This document shows positions 35,300-47,402 of a stretch of 64,000 nt of DNA, in pieces. The first letter of the stretch is position 1. The number at the start of each line of letters is the position of its first letter. The translations under genes and the position numbers were made by a program. The stretch comes from Coniosporium tulheliwenetii (taxonomy: Eukaryota > Ascomycota > Dothideomycetes), in contig JAPDRP010000006.1 in assembly GCA_030247845.1 (NCBI GenBank), forward strand, positions 372,001 to 436,000, given 5' to 3'. Below the pieces are notes generated by a model, which ran no database searches, had not been told where the DNA came from, and saw only the letters and a program-made list of their open reading frames with translations.

Positions 35300-36160
35300 A
35301 TGTCCGTCCCCTACCCACCCACAGCACCGCCCGCAACGACCTCATCCTCCACCGTCCCATCCTCCACACCAATATCCACACGAAACCCACTCCCACTATC
35401 CGCAGCACAAGAAGGCCAAGTGCGCGATCTCTACTACAAGCGCGTGCGCTCCCTCTGCGCAAACGAGATAAGAGGTACCCACCCCCTTCCCTCACCCCCC
35501 ACCCAGCGCCCTTCCCCCGCAACACCCCAGCTAACCCCCTCCCCACCCACAGACTTCGCCTCCTGCGCGCTGAACCGCACATTCTCAGCAACATGGGCGT
35601 GTCGGCCGCAGCGGCTCGCCATGAACAACTGCATGGTTGCGCACGCGACGGTCGAGCAGCAGGACGCGGCTAGGGCGGAGTGGTTCGCGACGAAGGATCA
35701 GCGGAGGAAGGAGAGGGAGGAGAAGGAGGCGAAGAGGAAAGAAGCGGAGAGGTTGCACCATGAGTATTGGGGGCTGGATGAGCAGGGGAGGAGGATTTGG
35801 GATGCGGATAAGGCGGGAGGAAACGGTGACATGGATGTGCGACAAGGGAGGGGACAGAAGGGACGTTGGGGGTGGCAAGGGAGACTATTGCATGTTCGAC
35901 ATTGGGTTCAGGGGCATTGCATGGCGTTTTCGAATGGCAAGAGAGGGAATTTGTATATTGTTCGTCGATTGTGGAGCTGGATAGCGCTCTCAAACTGTAG
36001 ATGTGGGGTGTTGCAAAGGATATCGGAAAGCATCCATCCCAATCCTGATTTTCTCAACGCCAGCGAATGCTCGAATGTCTCCAATGCAGCCAACGCCTGC
36101 ACGGATTTCTCCCGTGCCCAAAGTTCCCAGAACGCCTTGCACAATGCTTCACTCATGTGA
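35300..36160 (+). CDS. cmc1: Cmc1, twin CX9C mitochondrial cytochrome oxidase assembly factor
   Basis: Exon 1 35300-35474 and exon 2 from 35553 join to EIRDFASCALNRTFSATWAC, then MNNCMVAHATVEQQDAAR. Cys spacing C-x9-C and the second pair (C in SLCANEIR / CMVAH) match the twin-CX9C CHCH fold. The region RDLYYKRVRSLCANEI and WFATKDQRRKEREEKEAKRK are as in fungal Cmc1, an intermembrane-space protein binding Cox1 and copper during complex IV assembly. The in-frame stop is at 36160, but sequence after about 35838 is unlike the family, which is near 130 residues. The true stop is probably earlier, perhaps hidden by a frame break in this G-rich tail. 5' Ser/Pro leader is low complexity. Confidence 0.78.
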   Translation: MSVPYPPTAPPATTSSSTVPSSTPISTRNPLPLSAAQEGQVRDLYYKRVRSLCANEIRGTHPLPSPPTQRPSPATPQLTPSPPTDFASCALNRTFSATWACRPQRLAMNNCMVAHATVEQQDAARAEWFATKDQRRKEREEKEAKRKEAERLHHEYWGLDEQGRRIWDADKAGGNGDMDVRQGRGQKGRWGWQGRLLHVRHWVQGHCMAFSNGKRGNLYIVRRLWSWIALSNCRCGVLQRISESIHPNPDFLNASECSNVSNAANACTDFSRAQSSQNALHNASLM

Positions 36161-36290
36161 CCGTATTCGAAGCCAATCCACGAAGTCGACTCGGAACGCC
36201 TCACGCATCAGCCATTTCCCTATCCACCCCGTCGCCTACCCCCATAACATCCTCAAATTCCTCATCTTCACCTCCTCCCCTTCATCAGCG

Positions 36291-36954
36291 TCATCCCTCA
36301 TAACAGTATCCATCCCCCAACCCCCCATCCCCCTCCTCCTCCTCAACCTCACTATCCCACTCCTCCTTAAGCCCCCACCCCACACCCGTAAAACAATACT
36401 TCTCATCGGGCAACCTAACCCCAAACTCTCTCTCCACCCTCGGCAGCGCAATCCTATTCCTCTCCGCCGCAATCTCATTCATAAACTCCCGCGGCAACTG
36501 CCCCCAAACTGCGCATTGAGCCGACTCGCGATCGCGAGCCTCACAGCCGCAAGACTCACACTCCCCTCCTGCGCAACCCCCACCCCGTGCGTGTTCCCCC
36601 CTCATCGTCGGCGCCGCTTCAGCCGACACGGCCAGCGCGTCGGACAGCACCCCCGACGTGTAACGGTATGCGAAGTCGAGGAGTTGGAGCGGGACTCGCT
36701 CTTGGTACGCCGTTACGCCTTGCGCGGCGAGGACGAGGTGGATGAGGCGGGCGTCGCGGGGGCGTTTGGAGAGGCCGGTGTCGGTGGTTGAGGTGGGAGG
36801 TACGGGGACGCTGGGTTGCGAGGTAGGTTGCGAGGTAGGGGCGTCGGCGGTGAGGGTTGCGGGGGTTGGGTTGCTGGCTTGAGGGCTCGAGGTTGTGTTG
36901 GCGGGGGGTGGAGGTGCCGTTTAGGGTGCGGTTGATGGGGGATGGGGAGGCCAT
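36291..36954 (-). CDS. taf9: TAF9, TFIID/SAGA histone-fold subunit (three frame breaks)
   Basis: Starts MASPSPINRTLNGTSTPR. After the run at 36861-36865 the second frame reads KRPRDARLIHLVLAAQGV, then TAYQERVPLQLLDFAYRYTS, the TAF9 histone fold that pairs with TAF6. After the run at 36596-36601 a third frame gives VSLAAVRLAIASRLNAQF. After 36501-36505 the second frame resumes with LPREFMNEIAAERNRIALP and FGVRLPDEKYCFTGVGWGLK, the conserved C-terminal region. The length changes are +1, +1 and -1 (or equivalents), all in G/C runs. Corrected length is about 221 residues. TAF9 is an essential nuclear coactivator subunit. Confidence 0.87.
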
Positions 36955-37566
36955 TGTGGGACGTGACAGACCGGTTGCGGTAGCTTGGAGGGATTCGACC
37001 GCGATTGGGAGCGATTTGGGGGGTTGCGCCACGGCGAAGAGCAAGGCAGCGTGCAAGAGCTTCGTTCGAAGCAAGTCGCGAATGCGCCGGTTGATATTTG
37101 ACCCGCTCCGGTAAAGCTGCATCGTCACGTGAACGCGCGCCCAGTCAGACCCTTTCAAGCCCGCCCTGGGATAAGAGACATGGGCAGTTGCTAAAAGACT
37201 ATACAGCTGACAGAAGATCATGTGAAAGTTCACTTCATATTGAATTTGCATGTCCAGTTCTACGGCAAGTCTATACTTGAGAAAAAGTATTCAAGAACAA
37301 CCACGAAGAGGTTTTTGAGGGTCAACGGAGTGACGATAGTTCATACTAGTTGCAAGGTCTTCAGCCGCTGTTCGATCTATGACAGGTTTGCCAAGGGTGA
37401 GAAATAATGAGGGTAGTAAAGAGCGAAGTGAGCCAAGAGAGTTGTTGAAGGTTGATGTATACGAGACTGTCCTTTTCTTTCTAGTCTCCTCATGATCTTC
37501 AAGCGCAATCATCATCGCACTGAGTCTTCCAGATTTCGCATGGCTTCAGTTCGCGCGTACACCTCC
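36955..37566. other. Intergenic 0.6 kb
   Basis: TAF9 promoter side and 3' flank of the oxygenase gene; nothing further seen. Confidence 0.5.
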
Positions 37567-38780
37567 CTAATGGTTCTTCTCAACAACCTCCCTTGCAAAG
37601 TCTGCAAACGTTCTCTTCTCGTCAACCCTCTCCCAAAGATTCGGCTGCGTAAACACCGCAAGCGTGTTCCTCGCAACTTTTCCGCCTTTCCCTGTCGCAG
37701 CACCCCGCACAAAATGCGGCACAGCCCTGAACTTGCCTTGCGTGATAACCTCCAGCGCCTCTCCCGTTTGGAAGGCTAGACAGTCTCTCGGTATGGTTAC
37801 CTTTTGAACATCTCCGGACCGGGAGTGGATGTACAGACCAGCCTTTGGATCAGGAGATGCGTCCAATTCAGCTAAAGGCGTCGGTGTATTGTTGAATGTA
37901 GGTGGATTCGCGGCTTCGTCGACGAACATCGCGCTCGTCAGGCCGGTAAGACAGCCGTGATCAAGGTGAGTGGCACACCAGTCGTCTTCGTCTCCGTTTT
38001 GGCCCTGCGGAGCGTCGATGGCCTCTGCTGAGGGGAAGTAGTGCAGCAACCGCGCCTTGGTGGCCACGGAGGTCTTGACGACATGCTCAAGATAGCCGGG
38101 CTTGTAGCCCTCAATCTTCTGTTCTGCGTACTTGTCGCATGCTTTCGCGACCAGAACGGCCGTGTCGATGATCAGGTTACATAGCTCGCGGAAGACGGAC
38201 TCGAAGCCGGGAAGAATGGCTTCGTCCGGCCAGACGTTGGGGGCCGTATACTCAGGGAACGAAGGATAGTCGTTGACGAGCTTCTTCTGCACCCCTGGGT
38301 CCTCGAAGCCATCGGCACAGTTCACATAGTAGGAGCCCTTCAGCGTGTCATAGCGGCCGTCTTTGAGAGTCTCCTTTCCGCAGGACCAGCCGACGAGGTA
38401 GTGGGAATCGGGAGACTCGAGCTTGGCTGTTCTTGACTTCAGCAACGCGAACCATATGAATGCACAAGTGGCTGTCCCCAAACTTTTGTGTAAAGGGGTA
38501 GGTTACTATACCTAACTCCTCTTGGGGCAAGTTCGCAAGATATGACGAGTACGAGAGCAGCCCGTGCCGTAGCCGGGTAAATTGCTCTGGCAGCCCTCTT
38601 ACAATGATAATGCCGAGCGAAGACGGGCCGAAAGCCTCTTCGAGCTTTGAAAAAGGCACATCACCTATGGGGATATTAGTTGTTTCCGCTCATTAACACG
38701 ATGCGGGTTTATCTACCATTACGAAGGTCTTCAAGGCTAACTGATACGGCCTGCGCCTTGTTGGCGCCGTTAGCTGCCAT
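37567..38780 (-). CDS. 2-oxoglutarate/Fe(II)-dependent oxygenase-like protein
   Basis: Exons 38717-38780, 38512-38664 and 37567-38426 join in frame to 358 residues with introns of 52 and 85 nt. N-terminus MAANGANKAQAVSVSLEDLR leads to VPFSKLEEAFGPSSLGIIIV, as in clavaminate/isopenicillin-N-synthase-like enzymes. HYLVGWSCGKE and YDTLKGSYYVNC are family hallmarks. The metal site is HLD in CATHLDHGCLTGL and the distal His in RAVPHFVRG; a following Arg (RNTLAVF) should bind 2-oxoglutarate. Substrate unknown. No signal peptide, so probably cytosolic. It shares a 218-bp divergent promoter with the FRG1-like gene. Confidence 0.8.
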
Positions 38781-38998
38781 AGTCTTAGAGAAACTGCGGA
38801 TTCAATCTTTCTTACCTGAGAACGAAGACTGCTTTCAAATTTTGAGATCTCCACCATCAAATCCTTGGTGTTGTTAACCCGGCCCATGCAACACCACGTG
38901 ATGATCTTCCCTAAGAGCCGCCGGAAACCGACGAATCTCGGTGTTGCCCTGGCCGAAGTCAACGACCACAGCATCACCGCAGACAGCTACGCACCAGC

Positions 38999-39823
38999 AT
39001 GGTAAAAGCCCTAACATTCAAAGGCGACAAGAAGCCCAAAAAGCGAAAACGCGCAACTGCAGACGACAACGATACCAATGACGCCGCGCCGACCTCTCAA
39101 GGCCTCCAAACCACCCCCACAGCTCCAACCACCGCGCCCACCGAGACCAATGAGGAGGACAACAGCTGGGTCTCCGCCGACGCGGTAACCGACATCTCCG
39201 GCCCCATCATCCTCGTCCTCCCCTCCGAGCCCCCCACCTGCCTCGCCTGCGACTCCATCGGCCGCGTCTTCGCCCTCCCCGTCGAGAACATCGTCGAAGA
39301 TGACCCCAGCACCGCGGAGCCGCACGACGTGCGGCAAGTCTGGGTCGCGAACCGCGTCGCCGGGACCGAGAGCTACAGCTTCAAGGGGCACCATGGGCGA
39401 TACCTCGGTGTCGAGAAGTTCGGCGCGCTGAGCGCGACGACGGAGGCGATTTCGCCGACGGAGTCGTTCACGGTGGTGCCGGTGCGGGATCAGCGGGGTG
39501 CGTTTGCGGTACAGACGGCGGGGGAGAAGTTCGTTGCTGTGCAGGAGGCGAAGGGGGCGGTGGAGGTGAGGGCGGATGCGGAGGCGATTAATTTTAGCAC
39601 TACGTTGAGGATACGGATGCAGGCGAGGTTTAAGCCGAGGTTGAGAGCTTCAAAGGAGGAGAAGGCGAGGGAGAAGATTAGTAGGAAAGAGCTGGAGGGT
39701 ATGGTTGGGAGGAGGCTGGAGGATGGGGAGGTCAAGATGTTGAAGAGGGCGAGGAGGGAAGGAAATTTTCATGAGAAGATGCTGGATGTGAAGGTTAAGA
39801 ATAAGCATGATAAGTTCGCTTGA
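38999..39823 (+). CDS. FRG1-like nuclear protein
   Basis: Single exon, 274 residues, intact. Basic N-terminus MVKALTFKGDKKPKKRKRAT contains a nuclear localisation signal, followed by a Thr/Pro linker. The beta-trefoil core begins near WVSADAVTDISGPIILVLPS, includes YSFKGHHGRYLGVEKFGALS and FAVQTAGEKFVAV, and ends in a lysine-rich helix (KEEKAREKISRKELEG). FRG1 family proteins associate with spliceosomes and actin/RNA in animals; the fungal role is not defined. Start is the first ATG, 218 bp from the divergent oxygenase start. Confidence 0.88.
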   Translation: MVKALTFKGDKKPKKRKRATADDNDTNDAAPTSQGLQTTPTAPTTAPTETNEEDNSWVSADAVTDISGPIILVLPSEPPTCLACDSIGRVFALPVENIVEDDPSTAEPHDVRQVWVANRVAGTESYSFKGHHGRYLGVEKFGALSATTEAISPTESFTVVPVRDQRGAFAVQTAGEKFVAVQEAKGAVEVRADAEAINFSTTLRIRMQARFKPRLRASKEEKAREKISRKELEGMVGRRLEDGEVKMLKRARREGNFHEKMLDVKVKNKHDKFA

Positions 39824-40450
39824 GACGCCACAGCTCGGTTACGCAAGGGGAGTTACGAAGCCTCAGTCAGAGCCGTCTTCCGAAGCATCGGGTCCACAAT
39901 GTGTTCAGGCCGCCGGAAGAGTGGTTCATCACCTCGGATAAGATTAGCGGTGTGCGGCGGATCGATTCGCAATCCGTTCGCGTGCTGATCCCATACCGGG
40001 CGAGGCCACATGAGTTGCTGCTATACCAGGATATGCGCTCCGATGGCGATTCCCTGGTCGCTATATTGGCCAGGCCGTTTAATTCTTATTCCTCGTCCAA
40101 GGGAGCTGAAAGGCCCGCAAGAACAACCTGAGCGTTTTCATTTGCGTCCTCTGGTTTACGGTGGCAGATTGGCCGTCAGCTGACCTAACAATAAGTCACA
40201 AAGTATATGCTTCGGCTTCCGGCCAGTCAAACTGGTCCGTCTTCTTATTCTTGAGTGAGGATATCATGCATCTGCGAGGGGACAAAGAATCCGCGGATCC
40301 GCGGCGGATGTGGCTCCCATGGCGCTTGCACGACGACGAACTGTCGAGGAAGAATAGCAGAAGGCAGTAACACGGCTCACAGAACTGCGCTCTTGTTCAC
40401 TACAATAGCTGCTTGTCACATAAATTCATTAAACTGAGTCAAGTCTAGAT
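39824..40450. other. Intergenic between convergent genes
   Basis: 627 bp, short frames only. Confidence 0.5.
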
Positions 40451-42162
40451 CTACACAGACGGTTTTGGCTCCGTCTTGTCCTTATACACATGCATGACGT
40501 GACCATTGCAGTACGCCAACAGACCAGTAGTTCCCCACTCGCCGCCTATGCCCGACTCCTTGTGGCCGCCGAAGAAGGCCTGCGGTGTCGGCTTCTCAAA
40601 TGAGTTGATGAAGACGCTGCCGGCCTCGAGCTGGAGGCCAATTTCCTCTGCGTGCTTGACGTCCTTGCCCCAGACGCAGGCGCCAAGGCCAGTGTTGGTG
40701 TTGTTGGCGCGGCGGATGACCTCCGCTTCGTCCGACCAGGGCTGGCAGGGGACGATGGGACCTGTGGAGCACGTACATTAGCACCTCACGATCAACGCTT
40801 GCAGGGTGACTCGACTTACCGAACGGCTCCTCCTCGATGATCTTGCTGCCATTCGGCGGGTTGTCAATGATAGTGGGCTGAACGAAGAAGCCCTTGCCGG
40901 TATCCTCAACGTCTGGCGAGCCGACAGCGAACTTGTACCCCTTCTCCTTGGTGTCCTTGAAGAAGCCCTTGACCTTCTCGTATTGCATGGAGTTCTGGAT
41001 CGGGCCGAGGAGGACGCCTTCCTCGTCGCTGCTGCCGACCTTGATGGACTTTGTGAACTCGATCATCTTGTCGAGGAACGGGCGGTAGATGGACTCGTGG
41101 ATGTAGATGCGTTTAGTGGCCACGCAGACCTTCGGAGTCCGTCAGCATCGTGTTTCGGAAACGATTCGAAAGGTGGAGCAGAAATTCGGCATACCTGACC
41201 AGAGTTGAAGAAAGCGCCCATAGCCACCTCCGGTGCCACCTTGTCAATCTCCACATCCGGCAAGACGATACTAGCATCATTGCCGCCAAGCTCAAGGGTC
41301 ACACGCTTCAGAGTCTTCGCGCAAGCCTCCATGATCTTCTTGCCCGTCGCGATTGATCCAGTGAACGAGATTTTCGCAATCTTAGGGTGGGCTGTGAACA
41401 TCGGACCCAGCTTGTCATCACCGCCGAGCACTTGCACAACACCAGGTGGGAAGACCTCCTGCGCAAGCTCCACCAACTTGAGCGTAGTATAGGGCGTGAA
41501 CGGCGATGGCTTGACGATGATCACGTTGCCGGTGACAAGCGCAGGCGCGATCTTGCCAATGGAGAGGATGAGGGGAAGTTCCAAGGGCAGATGGCGCCGA
41601 CGATGCCGAGGGGCTTGTAGCGTGTTGTCACGACCTTCTCGTCATCCTCGATCCTTTCTTCAGGGAGGCTAAGCGTGAGGTGGTGGCCGGCGAAGGCGCC
41701 GACGCCTTGGACTTCCTGGCTGGCGAACATGCGCTGAGAAGGTTCTCTGGTCAGCAATTGGCCGCGTTTGTGGTCTACATCGCCCAGTGCTGTTGACAAA
41801 GGCACAGAAACAGGTGTGTAGCTCCGGTGGATCTGGGGTTTGCTCTATGTACTCACCGGCTTGCCCGTCTCCTTGCACAGCAAATCCGTAAACTCTTTCT
41901 CATAGTTCTTGTAGAGTTCAATAAATTTCTGTAACAGCTCCTTCCTCTTGTCCATTGGTGTAGCGGCCCATCCTGGGAAGGCCTTCTCCGCAGCCTCGAC
42001 GGCGTCGTTCACGTCATCTTGGTCTGCGATGGGAACGTCCCAGAGCTGCTCGCCGGTAGTTGGGTTCACGCCCTGGTGGGCTGTCTTGCTGCCCCGCTGC
42101 TTGCCATCGACAATGTTGTGAAAGGTGGTGAAATCAATGTCGGAGACTTTTGAAGGAGACAT
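40451..42162 (-). CDS. NAD(P)-dependent aldehyde dehydrogenase (one frame break)
   Basis: Exons 41857-42162, 41195-41733, 40820-41129 and 40451-40761 give 488 residues after one base is added in the G run 41572-41575 (between GAICPWNFP and LILSIGKIAPAL). Landmarks: N-binding KPSPFTPYTTLKL, FTGSIATGKKI, active-site Glu in VTLELGGNDASIVLPD, nucleophile Cys in FFNSGQVC, EEEPFGPIVP, and the C-terminal ESGIGGEWGTTGL. It falls in the group of soluble class I/vanillin- and succinate-semialdehyde-like ALDHs; the aldehyde cannot be told from sequence. All introns are GT-AG. Confidence 0.9.
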
Positions 42163-43078
42163 GATGCTGTGTGGTAACTGATGAGATCGAATGGTTTGAA
42201 AGAAGGAGTAAAGCTTAAGGAGATGATGTCCTACTTAAAGGGCTTACCGTGCCGTTAAGCTCACCTCTGCTGGTCGGCACTAAAGGCGGGGCCACGGTAA
42301 ACAGCCCTCCTCGAGCGGTGTTGCAGCTTATTCCGGGTTAGTCTACTGGCTCGTAGGCCGAGGGTCCAACGCGTGTAAGATCTATCGACCCTGTCGAAAC
42401 GCGTCTGCGGCATTTATCCCTGCTCGAGGGATTGAGACTCCGGTATGTTACTTTACACTGACGTTGTGCTGGAAGCAACACAGCCAGTTGAATTCTCAGA
42501 TGTGGAGAGCTCGGTAGTTCTGATGGCTGAGCGCAGCCCCGCGCGGGGTCGAAAGCGCCGATGGAACTGGCCAAAAACTCAAATACAACGGCTGTTCCAC
42601 GCGGCTAAACGACCATCGCATCTTGAACGGTGCCGAAGTACGCATAACATCGTGAATATAGAAGTAACTAGCCTGCCGAGGTAGGTTGCTAACGGAGCTT
42701 GCGTGCTGAAGGGGGATGAGGGTGGCATATCTAGTGACCCAGACCCCCTGACACCACCCCAAAGGAACGGAAATCTTGTGCTTCCGTTCCGTATCAACCT
42801 CATCTCGCCCAAGGGGGTCATGCGTGATGTATGAGATACACTGCACTTATCTACGGTAAGCTAAGCCATATACAAGTATTCCTACGCCAAACTCAGTTTG
42901 ACAATGAAGTGAAAGAGACAACCCAACACTCCAGAGCAATACCGGATACGATAACCAAACAGGCGACAAAGACGAAGTAATAGCCCGCAGAACAACACAG
43001 CGACGCGCCATCTGTTGCTCATAAGCCAAGCCTCGCCGCAAAGACTACGAGCGTAGCTAACTAATTTGAGAGATTACA
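42163..43078. other. Intergenic 0.9 kb
   Basis: ALDH promoter side; short overlapping frames only. Confidence 0.5.
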
Positions 43079-44909
43079 TCAAGTAAGATAGATAGGGAAG
43101 CGACTGTCCCAATACTGGCTGGGAACTCTTTGTCCTCCGACCATATAATGACAGCGGTGCCAACACAAAGCTCGGAAAATCATGGTAACCCACGCCTGAA
43201 TCAATAAATCATGGGATTCCGTGTAACCAAGCCCTTTCATAGCTTTGAAAATGAGCTCTTTATCTTCGATATAATCAAAGTACTTGTGCATTCCCTTCGA
43301 TTTCCAAGCACTGTCGCCTGTAGCCACTACGTCGGATGTGCTCTGCTGTTCTTTTTTAGAGTCTTTCTTAGACTCCTCTTGAGAACCCTTTTGAGAGTCC
43401 TTTTGAGGTTCCTTCTTAGAATCCGTTCGAGGATCCTTTTTGGCATCCTCTTTAGAGTCCGTTTTAGATTTCTCTTCAGAGATGCTCTGAGATGCATCAT
43501 CTTTGTAGAAAACAGCGCGCTCAATGTGGCAGCGCATAAGATCCTCATAGCGGAGGATACGTTTATTATTAAGCTTTTCGAGATACTCTTGCGCCGCAGA
43601 GCCTTTGTCGAAGACGGTGTGGAGAAATACCGTATCTTGGTTGTTCGATGGCGATACCAGGTTTTCATCAACCCACTCCTCATACCGCTTCAGTTTGTTG
43701 TACCATCCCAAGATGCACTCCGCTTGATCTACCGCCTTGTGAAGTTTTTGTTTCTTCTTGATATACTTCTCCAGTCGATCGCCAAACACAAGGAATCCCT
43801 CGCTAAAGACTGTAAGGCCGACCGCGTAATGTGATGGCTTCGGTATACGAGTGATTGAGGACTCTTTGGTGTAAATGAACGGCGAAGCAAGAGGAATGAT
43901 GTCTGAGAAGCCTGGGGTCCATCTGCCGCGCTGAAGGTGATCCTGGAGCCGCACAGTGGCTGGACATTCCCCGCAAAGCAACTTCATGGTGTCCACACAG
44001 TCTTCTGGCGTGCCAATACGGATTTCGCGCCTTGGTGGATCTCCGAAGGTGTTGCGGTCACCGGAATACCACACTGGAACGACGCCGAAACCCATCTTAT
44101 CAGCTTCCTGCTTGGGGATGTACAGTTCCTTTAAATCCATGTGAGGGATTTTCCGCAAGGTCATATCGAATTGCAGGATCGTTCCTACGGAGCGAACGTT
44201 TGTCGACGTGATCGTCATTTGGTTGCCTTCAGCCCGCAATATGGAATCGCCCGGCCGGAATTGCGTCCAGATCATACCCAGCCGTCGACCCAGTACAGCT
44301 ATGGAGCCCAATGTACACACTACAGGATTGTCATTGTGGAGACTAGTAAACGAACTCAAGCAGTCACGTACCAGCTAAAGGTTTGATGATATCAGGCGAC
44401 ATGAAGTCCCAAGTCCGCTTTAGGACCCTTAGGCAAGGACTATATGGCGGCGGCGGATCACAATTGTCTCGAACTTTGTATGGAGACCCTTCCGGATAGC
44501 TCGCTGCCAAGTGGTGGAGTTGGTCGAGGAAGAAAACCCACGACACCATCTCTCCAGCTCTGTTCAATTCCGTCCATTTGTCATCACGGATGTCTGGAGA
44601 ATGCGTCTTGACCCGAGACTGCTCGCTGCCGGTGATGCAGAACACATTTCTATGGTCGCATTGACCCATGACGAAGTACGGAACCCTAAATCGCGTCTGG
44701 AACCGAAATTGCCAGGGGAGTAACTTTCGTTCGCTAAGCTTTCGTGCACCCGGAGTCTCACGCCCTGCCCAAGGTCCCATTATCTGAGCCTGGCAGTGGC
44801 GATATCCTTGGGCGGTGGCAAAGACTTGCTGGAGAAGTTGAAAGAGGGCAATGACCAGAGCTACTAGTGCTATAATCAAACCCGAAAGTGCTACCGCGTC
44901 TACAGCCAT
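43079..44909 (-). CDS. Modin-like fungal membrane protein
   Basis: Exons 44372-44909 and 43079-44319 join in frame to 592 residues. I start at MAVDAVALSG, directly before the membrane segment LIIALVALVIALFQLLQQVF; an ATG at 44987 would add 26 residues. FATAQGYRHCQAQIMGPWAG after the segment is the signature of fungal proteins annotated as modin, after a Podospora vegetative-incompatibility modifier; that functional link is inherited annotation. The middle is globular (EDCVDTMKLLCGECPATVRL). Near residue 500 a Lys/Ser/Asp tract repeats KKDS, KEPQKDSQ and similar. Confidence 0.6.
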
Positions 44910-46394
44910 CTTAGGGACAGGAATTAGGTCACATGCGAGCGTGAACGTTCTTTCAGCAGATTGTGGGCGGCTGATATCTATATACATTCTCAAGAAACCT
45001 CAGAGAACGCCTTCGATCACTCGCGAGCGAAGGCAACCTCAGCTCTTCCAATTTGGGTTGCAGTTGGCCGCTTTAACATCGTGGCGTTGTATGCCTCCAC
45101 TCAGAAGGCAATCCGTCAAGCTGACGAGAGAGCTCCTCCGGAGAGCTCGTAAGGGTAACATCACAACGCAGCCAAGTTCAGCCACCATGCTCTATCCTGT
45201 TAACCGGTGGTGTTGGCAGTCAGCGGCGCGCTTATCTCACGTGATCGCTTACTGCGGGAGCAAACTGCCCCTGCGGATGAGAAAGGGACGACATCCACAT
45301 CCTGCAATATCCCAATGCCATGATAGAAACCAAAATGCCACAGTTCTGACGGCTGTCTTGTTGCCAAACTACAGATCCGGTAGGTCGAGAAGGTTAAAGA
45401 ACCGTGATGTCACTATCCGTAGCCAAATCCTTGTTTCCCATACTAGCATCGCCATCGGTGAGTCTGGTAATTCAGCTCTCAATGTATCAATCTTGCAGTA
45501 TCGTCCCAGTGGCTCCTCCTCTCTATTTTTATCGATGTTTCATGACGGTAACATCAACGTCCCCATCTCTGATAGACCATTGCTACCACCCCGCCGACTT
45601 CTATGTCGATCTTAATCAGCAAAATTGTGGTAGACATACGCCAGCTCGGTGGGTATATTCCGAACAAAGTCTAATCTTTTCCCGCTTCGTGAGAATTTCC
45701 CTCATAGCACCGCTTGTAGACGAGCGCGCTCCTTGTCTCAAGGGGCTCAATCCTCTCCTGTAGGAAGACCTCATCTTCTGGTTTCACGACCGCCACACGC
45801 ACTGACGCCAGAGTTGCTGCACAGCGCGTAGATCGTTCAACAATCATTTAAATCTCCATGCCGTGAGGCAACCTGACCGCTTCGTGCTGATGCAAAATCG
45901 TAACAAGACAAAAAACTGAAGCGCAGATGCCAACATGCGCGGATCGGCTTTATCAAGCATTCACGCCGACAATACCTGCTCACCAGTGGCCTTGGGAGAC
46001 AACATCTACCAACGATCATGTTTGGGTATCTTGCCGAGGCGCAGGTGGACCTATCGCTTCATGAAGGCCTCTGCGATTCAACTCATCTTATCTTGACTGT
46101 CAAGATGGGGATATATGGCGTGCAGAGAGGACATTCGAATATTGGAACTTTCTAGTTCGATCTTGGACAGTGTCACAATCCAGTCTTGCCCATCTACACC
46201 GCTTAGCTTCCATGGCTTCACCGAGCCGAAGAATTCATTTGCCCTGTTTGCCAGAGTCAACCGCTGCTCACTTGTTACGTGGGAGTGAACGACTTTCCTG
46301 GCACGTGAGAGCTTCTTATCGCTTTTGCTGTCCCTTTATCTCATGTGCTCACTAGGTTTTCCTCAGGTCACTTCACCTATGACAGAATGACAAG
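44910..46394. other. Intergenic 1.5 kb
   Basis: A plus frame at 44851-45615 is open but has no motif and partly mirrors the modin-like gene. Nothing else seen. Confidence 0.45.
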
Positions 46395-47402
46395 ATGCTT
46401 TCAGCCGCCGTTTCTCTATTCACAAGCACAACAAATCTGGTCTCAGCCATGGTCCCAACCCTCTCAACTCGCAACCGCAAACGTAAGCGGTCTTCCACGC
46501 CGCCGACGCCAACGACGCCGTTATCCTATGTCGAACAGCTGTACGTCCCGTCCCGCCTTTCTACCCCGCAACACCACCATAGCTTTCACCACTATATCCC
46601 TACCGCATCCTTAGATCTATCTATCGGCCGCTTAACTAACCGACCCCACCACCCCTCCAGATCCCAATCCGAAGACTACCACATCCGCGTAACCAGCCCC
46701 GACCTCCTCACCACTGAAGCCTGGGACCTCCCCTCCGCGCTCCTCTCGCGCTACTCCACCTCCTTCGGCACGCTGATCCGCCAACTCCGCGCCTCCAACT
46801 CCGACTCCAGGCGCCTCCTCCTCCGCAACACCGACCCAGCGCTCTTCACGCTGTTCGTCAATTTCCTCTTCCAGGAGAACAAGGCCTGTCCACTGCCACC
46901 CCGGACCGCGGGCGCGGCGTCTGATTTCGAGGAGTCGGATGCGAGTGTGGGGAGACGGCCGCAACGGAGTATTTACTCCAGGTGCTGGGAGGATGAGGAA
47001 CCGGTGCCTAGGGACTGGGAGAGCGCGCCGGAGAAAGCGTGGGTGTTGGGGGTTAGGCTTGGGGCGAAGGAGTCTAGGGACTATGCGATGGGATTCGTGA
47101 TACGCACATATGTTGGCTCGTTGCCGAGATATCTCATCGGGGTCATCCCGTGGGCGTACGAGAACACGGGCGAGGGATCGCTGTTGAGGAAGTTCTGTGT
47201 CGATGCCGTGGCGTGGTTTATCGGGGACGGAGGAATCAGGGAAGAATATGAGCAGGATGCGTTGGCGGAGCTGGTGAATGGGTGCCCGGACTTTGTGATG
47301 GAGTCGATGGCGGCGATGGGGGCTGCGGGAAGAAGGAACATGTGTCCGGTTGAGAGGATGGGGAGGTATTTGACGCCGGAGACGATTGTTGTGCAGGACT
47401 AG
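46395..47402 (+). CDS. BTB/POZ-like domain protein
   Basis: Open frame of 335 codons. A likely 120-nt intron at 46541-46660 (gtacgt donor, TTAACTAAC branch, ctccag acceptor) would remove a low-complexity segment and join YVEQL to SQSEDYHIRV. LPSALLSRYSTSFGTLIRQL, RRLLLRNTDPALFTLFVNFL and LGVRLGAKESRDYAMGFVI follow the pattern of fungal BTB proteins (burial helix, strand, three-helix end), though the usual HK-L-C-SPFF motif is weak. Possible cullin-3 adaptor. N-terminal KRKRSSTPPTP could be a nuclear signal. Confidence 0.5.
   Translation: MLSAAVSLFTSTTNLVSAMVPTLSTRNRKRKRSSTPPTPTTPLSYVEQLYVPSRLSTPQHHHSFHHYIPTASLDLSIGRLTNRPHHPSRSQSEDYHIRVTSPDLLTTEAWDLPSALLSRYSTSFGTLIRQLRASNSDSRRLLLRNTDPALFTLFVNFLFQENKACPLPPRTAGAASDFEESDASVGRRPQRSIYSRCWEDEEPVPRDWESAPEKAWVLGVRLGAKESRDYAMGFVIRTYVGSLPRYLIGVIPWAYENTGEGSLLRKFCVDAVAWFIGDGGIREEYEQDALAELVNGCPDFVMESMAAMGAAGRRNMCPVERMGRYLTPETIVVQD

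Noticed and set aside
44851..45615. 254-codon plus-strand open frame
   Set aside because: Begins opposite the modin-like N-terminus and has no recognisable feature.
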